Assembly: GCF_003144095.1 (NCBI RefSeq)
Contig: NZ_NSKH01000023.1
Span: 420,964 to 484,963 of the forward strand
From: Streptomyces sp. ICBB 8177
GTDB taxonomy: Bacteria > Actinomycetota > Actinomycetes > Streptomycetales > Streptomycetaceae
Length of the DNA stretch: 64,000 bases
Direction of reading: 5' to 3'
Position numbers and translations under genes: made by a program. The notes below the pieces were generated by a model. It did no database searches. It was not told the origin of the DNA and saw only the letters and a list, made by a program, of their open reading frames with translations. Below are positions 1 through 10,176 of this stretch, piece by piece; positions within the stretch are counted from its first letter, which is position 1; every line of letters begins with the position of its first letter.

Positions 1-1
1 G

Positions 2-1027
2 GTGACGGCGGATGTGGGTGCGACGTTGCAGCAGATCGCCGAGTTGACGGCGTCGGGGTGTCAGATCGTGCGGGTGGCGTGTCCTTCGCAGGATGACGCG
101 GACGCGTTGCCGGTGATTGCGCGGAAGTCGCAGATTCCGGTGATCGCGGATATTCATTTCCAGCCGAAGTACGTGTTCGCGGCGATTGACGCGGGGTGTG
201 CTGCGGTGCGGGTGAATCCGGGGAACATCCGGCAGTTCGATGACAAGGTGCGGGAGATCGCGAAGGCGGCGTCGGATGCGGGGACGCCGATTCGGATCGG
301 GGTGAACGCGGGGTCGTTGGACAAGCGGTTGTTGGAGAAGTACGGGCGGGCGACTCCGGAGGCGTTGGTGGAGTCGGCGTTGTGGGAGTGCTCGTTGTTC
401 GAGGAGCACGGTTTCACGGATATCAAGATCTCGGTGAAGCACAACGATCCGGTGGTGATGGTGAATGCGTATCGTCTGCTGGCGAGCAGGTGTGATTATC
501 CGTTGCATTTGGGGGTGACGGAGGCGGGGCCGGCTTTTCAGGGGACGGTGAAGTCGGCGGTGGCGTTCGGTGCGTTGTTGTCGGAGGGGATCGGGGACAC
601 GATTCGGGTGTCGTTGTCGGCGCCTCCTGTGGAGGAGGTGAAGGTGGGGATCCAGATTCTTGAGTCGTTGGGGTTGCGGGAGCGGCGGCTGGAGATCGTG
701 TCGTGTCCGTCGTGTGGTCGTGCGCAGGTGGATGTGTACAGGTTGGCGGATGAGGTGACGGCGGGTCTGGAGGGGATGACGGTGCCGTTGCGGGTGGCGG
801 TGATGGGGTGTGTGGTGAACGGTCCCGGTGAGGCGCGTGAGGCGGATCTGGGTGTGGCGTCGGGGAACGGGAAGGGGCAGATCTTCGTGAAGGGCGAGGT
901 CATCAAGACCGTGCCGGAGTCGAAGATCGTGGAGACCCTGATCGAGGAAGCCCTCAAGATCGCCGAACGGATGGAGGTGGACCCGCAGGAGGCGGACGGA
1001 GCCGGCCCGACGGTCACCGTCGCCTGA
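2..1027 (+). CDS. ispG: 4-hydroxy-3-methylbut-2-enyl diphosphate synthase, N-terminus outside window
   Basis: IspG (GcpE) reduces MEcPP to HMBPP in the cytosolic MEP isoprenoid pathway using a [4Fe-4S] cluster. The 341 visible residues run in frame from the window edge; roughly 40 N-terminal residues lie upstream, so the GTG at base 2 is internal. Cluster ligands are visible: C235 and C238 (CPSCGR) and C270 in [10 protein letters not shown], with the last ligand position being the E of that stretch. The gene leads into dxs 86 bp downstream and then an hpnO-type aminotransferase, the order seen at the end of Streptomyces hopanoid clusters. Codons up to about base 890 end mostly in G or T (ttg, gcg, gtg), unlike the C-rich third positions of the 3' end and of dxs. 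Confidence 0.95.
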   Translation: MTADVGATLQQIAELTASGCQIVRVACPSQDDADALPVIARKSQIPVIADIHFQPKYVFAAIDAGCAAVRVNPGNIRQFDDKVREIAKAASDAGTPIRIGVNAGSLDKRLLEKYGRATPEALVESALWECSLFEEHGFTDIKISVKHNDPVVMVNAYRLLASRCDYPLHLGVTEAGPAFQGTVKSAVAFGALLSEGIGDTIRVSLSAPPVEEVKVGIQILESLGLRERRLEIVSCPSCGRAQVDVYRLADEVTAGLEGMTVPLRVAVMGCVVNGPGEAREADLGVASGNGKGQIFVKGEVIKTVPESKIVETLIEEALKIAERMEVDPQEADGAGPTVTVA

Positions 1028-1113
1028 GCCGCCGTCCGGGCCGCCCGCCCGCGCGGCGGCCCGGACGCGGCCGCACGCCCGGTTGGGGAGAACCAGCGAA
1101 AGGAGGCCCCACC

Positions 1114-3084
1114 ATGTCGTTGTTGGAGAGCATCCGAGGCCCGCAGGACCTCAAGGCGCTCGACGCCGGACGACTGGACGAACTCGCAGGTGAGATCCGG
1201 ACGTTCCTCATCGACGCGGTCGCGAGGACCGGAGGCCATCTCGGCCCGAACCTCGGCGTGGTCGAGCTGACCATCGCACTGCACCGCGTCTTCGAGTCCC
1301 CCAAGGACAAGGTGCTCTTCGACACCGGTCACCAGTCCTACGTGCACAAGCTCCTGACCGGCCGTCAGGACTTCTCCAAACTGCGGGCCAAGGGCGGCCT
1401 GTCCGGTTATCCCTCGCGGGCCGAGTCCGAGCACGACGTCATCGAGAACAGCCACGCCTCCACCGTGCTGGGCTGGGCCGACGGCCTGGCCAAGGCCAAC
1501 GAGGTGCTCGGCAACCACCACCACGTCGTCGCGGTCATCGGCGACGGCGCGCTGACCGGCGGCATGGCGTGGGAGGCGCTCAACAACATCGCCGCCGCCC
1601 GCGACCGCCCGCTGATCATCGTGGTCAACGACAACGAGCGCTCCTACGCCCCCACCATCGGCGGCCTCGCCAACCACCTGGCCACGCTGCGCACCACCAA
1701 CGAGTACGAACGCGTGCTGTCCTGGGGCAAGCAGGTGCTCCAGCACACCCCGGTCGTCGGCCGCCCGCTGTACGAGTCCCTGCACGGCGCCAAGAAGGGG
1801 TTCAAGGACGCCTTCGCCCCGCAGGGCATGTTCGAGGACCTGGGCCTGAAGTACGTCGGGCCCATCGACGGCCACGACATCGCGGCCGTGGAGTCGGCGC
1901 TGCGCCGCGCCAAACGGTTCCACGGCCCCGTCCTCATACACTGCCTGACCGAGAAGGGCCGCGGATACGCCGCCGCCGAGCAGGACGAGGCCGACCGCTT
2001 CCACTCGGTGGGCGCCATGGACCCGCTGACCTGTGCCCCGCTCACCCCGTCGGCGGGGCGCTCGTGGACGTCGGTGTTCGGTGAGGCCATGGTCGAACTC
2101 GGCCGCGAGCGCGAGGACGTGGTGGCCGTCACGGCGGCCATGCTCCAGCCGGTCGGCCTCGGGAGGTTCGCCAAGGAGTTCCCCGACCGGGTCTACGACG
2201 TCGGCATCGCCGAGCAGCACGCCGCCGTCTCCGCCGCGGGGCTGGCCACCGGCGGCCTGCACCCCGTCGTCGCCGTCTACGCCACCTTCCTCAACCGCGC
2301 CTTCGACCAGGTGCTGATGGACGTGGCGCTGCACCGCTGCGGTGTGACGTTCGTGCTGGACCGCGCCGGGGTGACCGGCAGCGACGGTGCCAGCCACAAC
2401 GGCATGTGGGACATGTCGATCCTCCAGGTCGTCCCCGGCCTGCGGATCGCCGCGCCGCGCGACGCCGACCAGTTGTGCGCCCAACTGCACGAGGCTGTCG
2501 TGGTGGACGACGCGCCGACCGTCCTGCGCTTCCCCAAGGAGACCGTGGGCGAGCCGATGCCCGCGATCGACCGCGTCGGCGGCATGGACGTGCTGCACCG
2601 CGGCGAGCGCGAGGACGTGCTGCTGGTCTCGGTGGGCACGCTGGCGTCCACCTGCCTGTCCGCAGCCGCCCTGCTGCGCGACCGCGGCATCGGCGTCACC
2701 GTCGTCGACCCGCGCTGGGTCAAGCCGGTGGACGAGGCGCTGCCGGGGCTCGCCGCGCGCCACCGGCTGGTCGCCGTGGTGGAGGACAACGGCCGCACCG
2801 GCGGCGTCGGCTCGGCGGTCTCGCAGGCTCTGCGCGACGCCGAAGTGGACGTACCGGTGAGGGACTTCGGCATCCCCGCGCAGTTCCTGGCGCACGCCAA
2901 ACGCAGCGAGGTGCTGGCCGACCTCGGGCTCACCCCCGCCGAGATCGCGAGCCGCGTCGGTGCCACCCTGGCCCGTGTGACCGCGGCCTCCGCCGTGGCC
3001 CGCGCGCACGTCCCCCCGGCGACCGTGACCTCCGGCCCGGCCACCACCACCGTCATAGAGAAGGAGGAAGCCGATGGCCGATGA
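1114..3084 (+). CDS. dxs: 1-deoxy-D-xylulose-5-phosphate synthase
   Basis: Dxs condenses pyruvate with glyceraldehyde-3-phosphate, using thiamine diphosphate, in the first step of the MEP pathway. The 656 residues match the family length. The TPP motif [16 protein letters not shown], the pyrimidine-domain segment DVGIAEQHA with its catalytic Glu, and [18 protein letters not shown] are all present. ATG 1114 is set by the Shine-Dalgarno AAAGGAGG at 1099-1106. The 3' end overlaps the next start by 11 bp, so the two are translationally coupled. Sitting with ispG and an hpnO-type gene, this is probably a cluster-dedicated dxs boosting precursor supply for hopanoids; whether the genome has another copy cannot be seen. 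Confidence 0.96.
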   Translation: MSLLESIRGPQDLKALDAGRLDELAGEIRTFLIDAVARTGGHLGPNLGVVELTIALHRVFESPKDKVLFDTGHQSYVHKLLTGRQDFSKLRAKGGLSGYPSRAESEHDVIENSHASTVLGWADGLAKANEVLGNHHHVVAVIGDGALTGGMAWEALNNIAAARDRPLIIVVNDNERSYAPTIGGLANHLATLRTTNEYERVLSWGKQVLQHTPVVGRPLYESLHGAKKGFKDAFAPQGMFEDLGLKYVGPIDGHDIAAVESALRRAKRFHGPVLIHCLTEKGRGYAAAEQDEADRFHSVGAMDPLTCAPLTPSAGRSWTSVFGEAMVELGREREDVVAVTAAMLQPVGLGRFAKEFPDRVYDVGIAEQHAAVSAAGLATGGLHPVVAVYATFLNRAFDQVLMDVALHRCGVTFVLDRAGVTGSDGASHNGMWDMSILQVVPGLRIAAPRDADQLCAQLHEAVVVDDAPTVLRFPKETVGEPMPAIDRVGGMDVLHRGEREDVLLVSVGTLASTCLSAAALLRDRGIGVTVVDPRWVKPVDEALPGLAARHRLVAVVEDNGRTGGVGSAVSQALRDAEVDVPVRDFGIPAQFLAHAKRSEVLADLGLTPAEIASRVGATLARVTAASAVARAHVPPATVTSGPATTTVIEKEEADGR

Positions 3085-4480
3085 AGCCGGGCCCGAGGCG
3101 AAGGGATTCGACCTCGCGAAGCTGCTGGCGGAACGTGGCGCCGAGCGCTACGAACTGCACGCCAGGCACCTCAACCACCAACTGCCGCGCATGCTGCACA
3201 CCATCGGCTTCGACAAGGTCTACGAGCGGGCCGAGGGCGCGTACTTCTGGGACGCGGACGGCGACGACTACCTCGACATGCTCGCCGGTTTCGGTGTGAT
3301 GGGACTGGGGCGCCATCACCCGGTGGTCCGCAAGGCGCTGCACGACGTCCTGGACGCGGGGCTCGCGGACCTCACCCGGTTCGACTGCCCACCGCTGCCG
3401 GGACTGCTCGCCGAGAAGCTGCTGTCCCACACCCCGCACCTGGACCGGGTGTTCTTCGGCAACAGCGGCACCGAAGCGGTCGAGACCGCGCTGAAGTTCG
3501 CCCGCTACGCCACCGAGCGCCCCCGGGTGCTGTACTGCACGCACTCCTTCCACGGACTGACCACCGGGTCGCTGTCGGTCAACGGCGAACCCGGCTTCCA
3601 GGACGGCTTCGCGCCCCTGCTGCCCGACACCGCGATCCCGATGGGCGATCTGGCCGCGCTGGAGCGGGAGTTGCGCAAGGGCGACGTGGCCGCGCTGATC
3701 GTCGAGCCCATCCAGGGCCATGGTGTGCACATCGCCCCGCCCGGCTACCTGGCCGCCGCGCAGGAACTGCTGCACCGGCACAAGGCCCTGCTGATCTGCG
3801 ACGAGGTGCAGACCGGCCTCGGCCGCACCGGTGAGTTCTTCGCGTACCAGCACGAGACCGGCGTCGAACCCGACCTGGTGACCGTCTCCAAGGCGCTGTC
3901 CGGCGGCTACGTGCCGGTGTCCGCGACGCTCGGCAAGGAGTGGATCTTCAAGAAGGTCTACTCCTCGATGGACCGGGTGCTGGTCCACTCGGCCAGCTTC
4001 GGGTCCAACGCGCAGGCGATGGCGGCGGGCCTGGCCACGCTCAGCGTCATGGAGGACGAGCGGATCGTGGAGAACGCCCGGGTCACCGGCGATCTGCTGC
4101 GCACCCGTCTCGCCGCCCTGACCGACCGCTACGAGATGCTGCACGAGGTGCGCGGCCGGGGCCTGATGATCGGTATCGAGTTCGGGCGCCCCAGGTCGCT
4201 GAAGCTGCGCAGCGGATGGACGATGCTCCAGGCGGCGCGCAAGGGGCTGTTCGCGCAGATGGTCGTGGTGCCGCTGCTGCAACGCCACCGCATCCTCACC
4301 CAGGTCTCCGGGGACCACCTGGAGGTCATCAAGCTGATCCCGCCGCTGATCATCGGCGAGCGCGAGGTCGACCGCTTCGTGGACGCGTTCACCGACGTGA
4401 TGGACGACGCCCACAAGGGGAGCGGCCTGATGTGGGACTTCGGCCGCACCCTGATCCGTCAGGCGGTCGGGAACCGCTGA
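3074..4480 (+). CDS. hpnO: class III aminotransferase, probable hopanoid aminotransferase HpnO
   Basis: A 468-residue PLP-dependent class III (ornithine-type) aminotransferase. Visible landmarks are [23 protein letters not shown], the [13 protein letters not shown] segment with the cofactor Asp, and the Schiff-base lysine K273 in [11 protein letters not shown]. Start ATG 3074 has AAGGAGGA at 3061-3068. In Streptomyces hopanoid clusters an aminotransferase follows ispG and dxs and is assigned as HpnO, which aminates the C35 ribosylhopane/hopane aldehyde to aminobacteriohopanetriol. The function is inferred from this gene order; the sequence alone supports only an omega-aminotransferase. A 13-bp hairpin follows. 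Confidence 0.8.
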   Translation: MADEAGPEAKGFDLAKLLAERGAERYELHARHLNHQLPRMLHTIGFDKVYERAEGAYFWDADGDDYLDMLAGFGVMGLGRHHPVVRKALHDVLDAGLADLTRFDCPPLPGLLAEKLLSHTPHLDRVFFGNSGTEAVETALKFARYATERPRVLYCTHSFHGLTTGSLSVNGEPGFQDGFAPLLPDTAIPMGDLAALERELRKGDVAALIVEPIQGHGVHIAPPGYLAAAQELLHRHKALLICDEVQTGLGRTGEFFAYQHETGVEPDLVTVSKALSGGYVPVSATLGKEWIFKKVYSSMDRVLVHSASFGSNAQAMAAGLATLSVMEDERIVENARVTGDLLRTRLAALTDRYEMLHEVRGRGLMIGIEFGRPRSLKLRSGWTMLQAARKGLFAQMVVVPLLQRHRILTQVSGDHLEVIKLIPPLIIGEREVDRFVDAFTDVMDDAHKGSGLMWDFGRTLIRQAVGNR

Positions 4481-4487
4481 CCCCCAC

Positions 4488-4529
4488 CGGTCCCGTCGGC
4501 GGCCAGGGAAGGGGCTGCCGACGGGACCG
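4488..4529. terminator. bidirectional hairpin terminator
   Basis: A perfect 13-bp inverted repeat, CGGTCCCGTCGGC (4488-4500) against GCCGACGGGACCG (4517-4529), with a 16-nt loop. It lies between the end of the hopanoid operon and the convergent M3 peptidase. No U-tract follows, as is common for Streptomyces terminators. Confidence 0.75.
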
Positions 4530-4560
4530 ACCGCGTTGCGATCAGCGGCTTGACGGCTCG

Positions 4561-6576
4561 TCAGGCAGTGAGCCCGCGCCGGGCCAGCAGCGGTTCGATG
4601 CGCGGCGGGCGGCCCACCACGGCCTCGAACGCCTCCATCAGGTCCACGCTGCCGCCGCGCGACAGCAGGCCCTCGCGGAACGCCTGACCACTCTCACGCA
4701 CGGACCTGCCATTGGTCTCGAACCACTCGACGGTGTCGGCGTCGAGCACCTCGCTCCAGATGTAGGAGTAGTACCCCGCGCTGTAGTCGCCGGCGAAGAC
4801 GTGGCTGAAGTACGTGCTGCGGTAACGCGGCGGGATCTCGGGCATCGCCAGCCCCGCGGTCTCCAACGCCGCCGCCTCGAACTCCTCCACGTCCCCGGGC
4901 TGCCGGCCGTCCGCCAGGGAGTGCCAGGCCCAGTCGAGCACGGCCGCCGCCAGGTACTCCACGGTGTGGAAGCCCTCGCCGAAGCGACGTGCCTCCACCA
5001 GCCGGTCCACCACCGCCTCCGGCAGCGGCTCGCCGGTCACGTGGTGGCGGGCGTACCGGGCGAGCACCTCGGGCCGCAGCATCCACATCTCGTTGACCTG
5101 GGAGGGGTACTCGACCACATCGCGCGGCACGTTCGGGCCGGAGAAGGACACGTTGCGCACGTCGGAGAGCAGGCCGTGCAGCGCGTGACCGAACTCGTGG
5201 AAGAGCGTCTTGACCTCGGTCACGGTCAGCAGGGTGGGCTCACCGGCGGGCGGCTTGGTGATGTTGCTGTTGTTGACGACGACCGGACGGGTGCCCAGCA
5301 GCCGCGACTGGTCGACCAGCGCGTGCATCCAGGCGCCGCCGCGCTTGGTGCCGCGCGCGTAGAAGTCGGCGAGGAACAGCCCGATGGGGCTGCCGTCCTC
5401 CTCGAAAACCTCGAAGACCCGCACGTCCGGGTGGTAGCCCACCAGATCGGGCCGCTCGGTGAAGGTGATCCCGTAGACCTGCCCGGCGGCGAAGAAAACA
5501 CCGTCGTGCAGCACGCGTTCCAGCTCGAAGTAGGGGCGCAGGGCCGCCATGTCGATGTCGTACCGCTCCTTGCGGACCTTCTCCGCGTAGAACGACCAGT
5601 CCCACGAGGCGAGTTCACCGCCCGCCGCCTCGCGCAGCGCGTCGGCCTCGGCTCGGGCGTTGGCGACCGCGGGCGGGACCAGCCGGGCGAACAGGTCCTC
5701 GACCGCTTTGGTGCTGCCGGCCGTCAGGTCGTCCACGGCGTACGCGGCGTAGCTCGGGTAGCCCAGCAGTGCGGCCTTCGCCGCCCGCAACGTCGCCAGA
5801 CGTGCGACCAGTTCACGGTTGGAGTCCAGTCCCCGGCTCAGCGAGGCGGTCATCAGCCGCTCGCGCACCGACCGGTCCTCCAGCCACGCCAGCTCGGACT
5901 GATTGGTGAACAGCTTCAGGCTCAGGACGTACTTGCCCTCGTGCCCCAGCGACCTGGCGTTCTCCGCCGCCGCGGCGATCGCGTCGTCGGAGAGCCCGGC
6001 GAGGTCCTCGGCGCGATCCAGCACCAGCGCGCCCGCCTTGGTGTCGTCGAACAGGTTCTGCTGGAACGCCGTCGCGGCACGGGCGAGTTCACGGTTCAGC
6101 TCGCGCAACCGCTCCTGCTGCTGCGGCGTCAGGCCCGCACCCGCGCGCAGGAAGTCTTGGTGGCGGCGCTCCAGCAACCGCAGATCCTCGGGGTCCAGGC
6201 CCAATTGGTGGCGCTCGGCGAACAACGCGTCGATCCTGGCGAACAGGGCGCGGTCCAGGTGGATGGCGTCCTGGTGGGCGGCGAGCCTGGGGCGGTACTC
6301 CGCGTCCAGAGCCTGGATCTCAGGGGTGGCGTCGGACAGCGACACCGTGGAGAGGGCGTAGTCCGCCCGGCGCAACAGCTCGCCGCTGCGCTCCAGGGCG
6401 GCGACGGTGTTGTCGTAGGTGGGCGGCGACGCGTCGCCGGTGATCGCGGCGATCTCGGCGAGCTGCTCGGCCATGCCCCGGTCCAGCGCCGGAGCGTAGT
6501 GCTCGACGCGTATCTCCTGGAAGGGCGGCAACTCGTAGGGAAGCTTGCTCCTGGTGAAGAAAGGGTTCGCGGTCAC
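4561..6576 (-). CDS. dcp: M3 family oligopeptidase (peptidyl-dipeptidase Dcp type)
   Basis: A cytosolic zinc metallopeptidase that degrades short peptides. The 671 residues match the Dcp/oligopeptidase A family. The zinc motif HEFGH lies at residues 460-464 and the third ligand Glu at about 489 (VEYPSQ). The C-terminal FSHVFAGDYSAGYYSYIW is the conserved substrate-binding region of M3 enzymes. Start is GTG 6576. The phosphatase gene ends only 10 bp upstream on the same strand, so the two probably form one transcript. Dcp versus PrlC/oligopeptidase A cannot be separated by eye. Confidence 0.92.
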   Translation of the reverse strand: MTANPFFTRSKLPYELPPFQEIRVEHYAPALDRGMAEQLAEIAAITGDASPPTYDNTVAALERSGELLRRADYALSTVSLSDATPEIQALDAEYRPRLAAHQDAIHLDRALFARIDALFAERHQLGLDPEDLRLLERRHQDFLRAGAGLTPQQQERLRELNRELARAATAFQQNLFDDTKAGALVLDRAEDLAGLSDDAIAAAAENARSLGHEGKYVLSLKLFTNQSELAWLEDRSVRERLMTASLSRGLDSNRELVARLATLRAAKAALLGYPSYAAYAVDDLTAGSTKAVEDLFARLVPPAVANARAEADALREAAGGELASWDWSFYAEKVRKERYDIDMAALRPYFELERVLHDGVFFAAGQVYGITFTERPDLVGYHPDVRVFEVFEEDGSPIGLFLADFYARGTKRGGAWMHALVDQSRLLGTRPVVVNNSNITKPPAGEPTLLTVTEVKTLFHEFGHALHGLLSDVRNVSFSGPNVPRDVVEYPSQVNEMWMLRPEVLARYARHHVTGEPLPEAVVDRLVEARRFGEGFHTVEYLAAAVLDWAWHSLADGRQPGDVEEFEAAALETAGLAMPEIPPRYRSTYFSHVFAGDYSAGYYSYIWSEVLDADTVEWFETNGRSVRESGQAFREGLLSRGGSVDLMEAFEAVVGRPPRIEPLLARRGLTA

Positions 6577-6586
6577 CCGGCCGACC

Positions 6587-7414
6587 TTAGCCGTTGCGGT
6601 CCTCCAGGAGGAGGGCGCGCAGCCTCTCCCGGCGCTCGTCGGACAGGCCCAGGCCGTCGGCGAGGTAGCGGTCGGCGGAGCCCCAGCGCTCCTCGATGGT
6701 GTCGAAGGCGGCCGTCAGGTACTCGATCCTCGCCTCGAACAGCGGGCTGAGCAGGGCCATGACCTCCGGCGTCGTCGCGGGCTCGGCGTGCGCGGCGCGC
6801 TGCACCCGGTACCGGCGGTGCGCGTCGTTGCTCAGCAGGTAGTCCGCCTCGATCTCGTCCCGCCGCACGCCGAGGGCCAGCAGGATGATCGCCATCGAGG
6901 TGCCCGCGCGGTCCTTGCCGGCCGCGCAGTGCAGCAGCACCGGCACCGCCGCGGAGTCCGCGATCAGCTCCAGCATGCGACCGTGCTCGGCGGTGCGCTC
7001 CAGGACGAGCGATCGGTAGGCGCCGATCATCCGGCGTTCGCCCCGCCCGTCGCCCAGCGCGGCGTGCAGCGTCTCCAGGTCCCCCTCGCGCACCGACAGC
7101 CAGAAGTCCGCGCCGGCCGCCGGGTCGCTCAGCGGCATGTTGAGGTTGCGCACCCCGTCGAGGCTGACGTCCGGCCCCTCCAGCGCGATGTCGGAGGAGT
7201 TGCGGAAGTCCAGGATGGTGTGCAGGCCCAGGGCGGAGAGGCACGCGGCGTCCTGCTCGGTGGCGTGCGCGAGGTGACCGCTGCGGTAGAGCCTGCCGCG
7301 GGCGACCCGGCGTCCGTCCGTGGTGGCCAGCCCGCCCACGTCGCGGAAGTTGCGCACCCCCGTCAGCTCGGGCTCGGGCTGTGCCGTCACGGACTGCGGC
7401 GTCTGCTGGGTCAC
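6587..7414 (-). CDS. tyrosine-protein phosphatase (Tyr_phosphatase3 type)
   Basis: A 275-residue phosphatase of the group carrying the active-site loop HCAAGKDRAGT (H162, nucleophile C163, R169), which dephosphorylates phosphotyrosine or phosphoinositides; the true substrate is unknown. The N-terminal RNFRDVGGL motif (residues 21-29) and LYRSGHL (42-48) are typical of bacterial members of this family. Start GTG 7414 has an AGGAG a few bases upstream. It is the first gene of a two-gene unit with the M3 peptidase and is divergent from the GDSL hydrolase. No signal peptide is seen, so it is cytosolic. Confidence 0.88.
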   Translation of the reverse strand: MTQQTPQSVTAQPEPELTGVRNFRDVGGLATTDGRRVARGRLYRSGHLAHATEQDAACLSALGLHTILDFRNSSDIALEGPDVSLDGVRNLNMPLSDPAAGADFWLSVREGDLETLHAALGDGRGERRMIGAYRSLVLERTAEHGRMLELIADSAAVPVLLHCAAGKDRAGTSMAIILLALGVRRDEIEADYLLSNDAHRRYRVQRAAHAEPATTPEVMALLSPLFEARIEYLTAAFDTIEERWGSADRYLADGLGLSDERRERLRALLLEDRNG

Positions 7415-7685
7415 CGGGGCTCCTCATGGACGGCCGACGGTACTGGTCACCGCCGCACAAGCCAATGCCGACGATACGACAAGACGACAGGATGCGTACC
7501 AGCCGGTATGTGCCGGGGAGGGTGTCCGCCCGGTGGCACGCCCCCGAGTCCGCCGCCCGCCGCGGCGATCCGTGTGTCATGCACCTTCCGTCTTATTCCG
7601 CTCCCCGGGCCTTGGGCCGGGTGGGATGAATCACGTCGCGTCAACCCCTCATTACGGTCGCGTAGGTCACGTCGCGCGGTGAAAG

Positions 7686-8501
7686 ATGTCGCGAGTGGCT
7701 GATGTGAACACTCCTGACTCCCCGTCCATGTCGGGTGCGGCGGCCATCGGGTCGTACGCGGCGATCGGCGACAGCTTCACCGAGGGCGTCGGCGACCCGG
7801 GACCCGACGGCACCTTCACCGGCTGGGCCGACCGCCTCGCCGTCCTGCTGGCCGACCGCCGTCCCGAGGGCGACTTCCGGTACGCGAACCTCGCCGTGCG
7901 CGGCCGCCTGCTCGACCAGATCGTGGCGGAGCAGGTCCCGCGCGCGGTGGAACTCGCCCCCGACCTGGTGACCTTCTGCGCCGGCGGCAACGACATCCTG
8001 CGCCCCGGCACCGACCCCGACGACGTGGCCGAGCGCTTCGAGGCGGCCGTCGCGACGCTCACCGGCGCGGCCGGGTCCGTCCTGGTGGCCACCGGCTTCG
8101 ACACCCGCGGCGTTCCGGTGCTCAAGCACCTGCGCGGCAAGATCGCCACGTACAACGCCCACCTGCGGGCCATCGCGGACCGCTACGAGTGCCCGGTGCT
8201 CGACCTGTGGTCGCTGCGCTCGGTGCAGGACCGGCGGGCCTGGAGTGAGGACCGCCTGCACCTGTCCCCCGAAGGCCACACCCGGGTCGCGCTGCGGGCC
8301 GGGCAGGTCCTGGGCGTCCCCGTGCCGGCCGACCCCGACCAGCCGTGGCCGCCACTGCCCCCGGTCACCGCGGCCGACGCCCGCCGCGACACCATCCACT
8401 GGGCGCGGGAGTTCCTGGTGCCGTGGATCGGCCGCAGGCTGCGCGGGGAGTCCAGCGGCGACAACGTCACCGCCAAGCGCCCGGACCTGATGCCGCTGTA
8501 G
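7686..8501 (+). CDS. SGNH/GDSL family hydrolase
   Basis: A 271-residue serine hydrolase of the SGNH clan (esterase/lipase-like). Block I is AIGDSFTEGVGD with the catalytic Ser, block III is CAGGNDIL, and block V is DRLHLSPEGH with the catalytic Asp and His. No signal peptide or membrane segment is visible, so it is probably intracellular. The start is uncertain: ATG 7686 follows GGTGAAAG with almost no spacing, whereas GTG 7695 sits 8-9 nt from it and may be the real start; homologous family members begin close to the GDSF block. The substrate is unknown. The 271-bp region upstream is shared with the divergent phosphatase. Confidence 0.85.
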   Translation: MSRVADVNTPDSPSMSGAAAIGSYAAIGDSFTEGVGDPGPDGTFTGWADRLAVLLADRRPEGDFRYANLAVRGRLLDQIVAEQVPRAVELAPDLVTFCAGGNDILRPGTDPDDVAERFEAAVATLTGAAGSVLVATGFDTRGVPVLKHLRGKIATYNAHLRAIADRYECPVLDLWSLRSVQDRRAWSEDRLHLSPEGHTRVALRAGQVLGVPVPADPDQPWPPLPPVTAADARRDTIHWAREFLVPWIGRRLRGESSGDNVTAKRPDLMPL

Positions 8502-8612
8502 CCACGGTTCCCGCGATCACGCCCCCGGCGAGGACCGCCACGACCGCGACCGGAGGGGGAGGCGGGGCTGCCCGGGTCGGCCGGAGGGGCCCGGGACGTC
8601 GGGAGGCGCGCC

Positions 8613-9107
8613 TCAGGCCTTCGGGCTCAGTGGCTGCGCGCTCGCACCCGCGTCGCGCAGGACCGCCCACACCAGGCGGCCCCCGCCGTCCGGGCAGGAC
8701 TGCACGCCCCAGGCGGTGGCCAGCGCGTTGACCAGGAGCAGACCGCGTCCGCCCTCCTCGTCGACCTCCGCCCGGCGTGGCTGAGGCTCCGTCAGGCCAC
8801 GCCCCTGGTCGGCGACTTCGATACGGATGGCATCGCCGATGACACGCAGGGCGCACGATATGCGCTCGCTGTCGCTGTAGCGGACGGCGTTGGTGAACAG
8901 CTCCGAGAGCACCAGGCCGGCGTCGTCCCCGACCTCGCCGTGGACACCGCGCTCGGCCAGCAGGGCGCGGAGCCTCCCGCGGGCCTCGCCCACGCACGAT
9001 CCGAGAGCGGGCAGGTGGAACACGTCCGTTCGTGACGTGCACGGCTGCCGCCGGGCGTCGAGGCCGGCCGGGCGCTCCAACTTCAGAGCGTCGTGGGAGG
9101 AAGGCAC
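8613..9107 (-). CDS. anti-sigma-factor-like ATP-binding protein (HATPase_c)
   Basis: A GHKL-fold ATPase resembling RsbW/SpoIIAB-type serine kinases. The N box (LSELFTNAVRYSD), G1 (IEVADQGRGL) and G2 (GGRGLLLVNALATAWG) are all present. I place the start at GTG 9107, giving about 164 residues; the open frame continues to 9362, but the extra part is not domain-like and would run into the divergent promoter. In Streptomyces, ATPases of this kind are repeatedly found beside XRE-DUF5753 and DUF397 genes, as here. The target, perhaps a sigma factor or the neighbouring regulator, cannot be told. Confidence 0.82.
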   Translation of the reverse strand: MPSSHDALKLERPAGLDARRQPCTSRTDVFHLPALGSCVGEARGRLRALLAERGVHGEVGDDAGLVLSELFTNAVRYSDSERISCALRVIGDAIRIEVADQGRGLTEPQPRRAEVDEEGGRGLLLVNALATAWGVQSCPDGGGRLVWAVLRDAGASAQPLSPKA

Positions 9108-9306
9108 TCCGACACTATGCGCGGTGCGCTCAACAGATGGCAAGATGCGTTCTGTAATTTGCAGAATCGGAAACCCCAACCGGTCACTCACCTGACGACG
9201 TGACACACTGCTTTGTCCGTAGGGGAGTTGACCGTTCAAGCAGGGACGACAGGATCCAGGGTCCGAGGGCGTGGGGACCCGAGAGCTACAGGACCAAGGA
9301 GCGGCG

Positions 9307-10173
9307 GTGGCGGAGTCCCGGGGTTCAGGTGCGCCGACAGTCCTGCGCGTGGTGCTCGGCAAGCGCCTCGCGGATCTGCGGGAGAAGGCGGGTATCGGCT
9401 ACGAGCAGGCCGCCGCCGCGCTGGACGTCACGCACGCGACGATCCGCAGGATGGAGAAGGCCGAGACCGGCCTGAAGATCCCGTACGTCGAGAAGCTGCT
9501 GACGACCTACGGCGTACGCGACCCGGAGGAGGTCGAGGGCTTCCTCGCGCTGGCCCGGGAGGCCAACCGGCCCGGCTGGTGGCACCGTTACCGCGACGTG
9601 CTGCCCGAGTGGTTCAGCGCGTTCGTCAGCCTGGAGGGCGAGGCGAACCTGATCCGCGCCTACGAGCCGCACTACGTGCCCGGTCTGCTGCAGACCGAGG
9701 ACTACGCCCGTGCCGTGCTGCGCGCCGGCCTGCCGCACGCCTCCGACGAGGAGATCGACCGCCTCGTCGCCCTGCGGCTGGCCCGGCAGGCCCGGCTGAC
9801 CGGGGACGAGCCGCCGCTGCTGTGGGTGGTGATGGACGAGACCGTGCTGCGCCGGCCGATCGGCGGCCGGGCGGTGATGCGCGCGCAGGTCGACCGGCTC
9901 GTCGAGGCCTGCGCGATGCCGAAGGTCAGGCTCCAGGTCATGCCCTTCGCCGCGGGCCCGCACCCCGCCATGTACGGACCGTTCCACATCTTCCGGTTCG
10001 AGCTCCAGGAACTGCCCGACATCGTCTGCTCGGAGAGTCTGGTGGGCGCCGTCTACTTCGACGAACGCGAGGACGTGTCGACCTACCTGGAGGCGCTGGA
10101 CCGGATGTGCGCGCAGGCCACGCCCGCACAGAGCACCGAGGCCTTCCTCGGCGGCGTTCGCAAGGAGATCTGA
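9307..10173 (+). CDS. XRE-family regulator with DUF5753 (WhiJ/Scr1-like)
   Basis: An N-terminal helix-turn-helix (about residues 13-70: LGKRLADLREKAGIGYEQ, then DVTHATIRRMEKAE) is followed by a DUF5753 sensor domain (about 95-275; EPHYVPGLLQTEDYARAV, PFHIFRFE). I choose GTG 9307 because AAGGAG at 9296-9301 sits correctly before it; a longer frame from GTG 9271 lacks such a site. Length is 288 residues. In WhiJ-like systems these proteins repress developmental or antibiotic genes and are antagonised by the adjacent DUF397 protein. DUF397 starts 3 bp downstream, so the two are co-translated. Confidence 0.9.
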   Translation: MAESRGSGAPTVLRVVLGKRLADLREKAGIGYEQAAAALDVTHATIRRMEKAETGLKIPYVEKLLTTYGVRDPEEVEGFLALAREANRPGWWHRYRDVLPEWFSAFVSLEGEANLIRAYEPHYVPGLLQTEDYARAVLRAGLPHASDEEIDRLVALRLARQARLTGDEPPLLWVVMDETVLRRPIGGRAVMRAQVDRLVEACAMPKVRLQVMPFAAGPHPAMYGPFHIFRFELQELPDIVCSESLVGAVYFDEREDVSTYLEALDRMCAQATPAQSTEAFLGGVRKEI

Positions 10174-10176
10174 CCG

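Noticed and set aside
538-3009. Long open frames on the minus strand (823 codons here, and similar ones at 44823-47903 and 14752-16194)
   Set aside because: Antisense shadows of GC-biased genes: composition is R/G/A/P/H-rich, with no domains, and real conserved proteins lie on the opposite strand.
3940-6750. 936-codon open frame on the plus strand
   Set aside because: Antisense to the M3 peptidase and out of frame with the hpnO-type gene; no start site or family resemblance.
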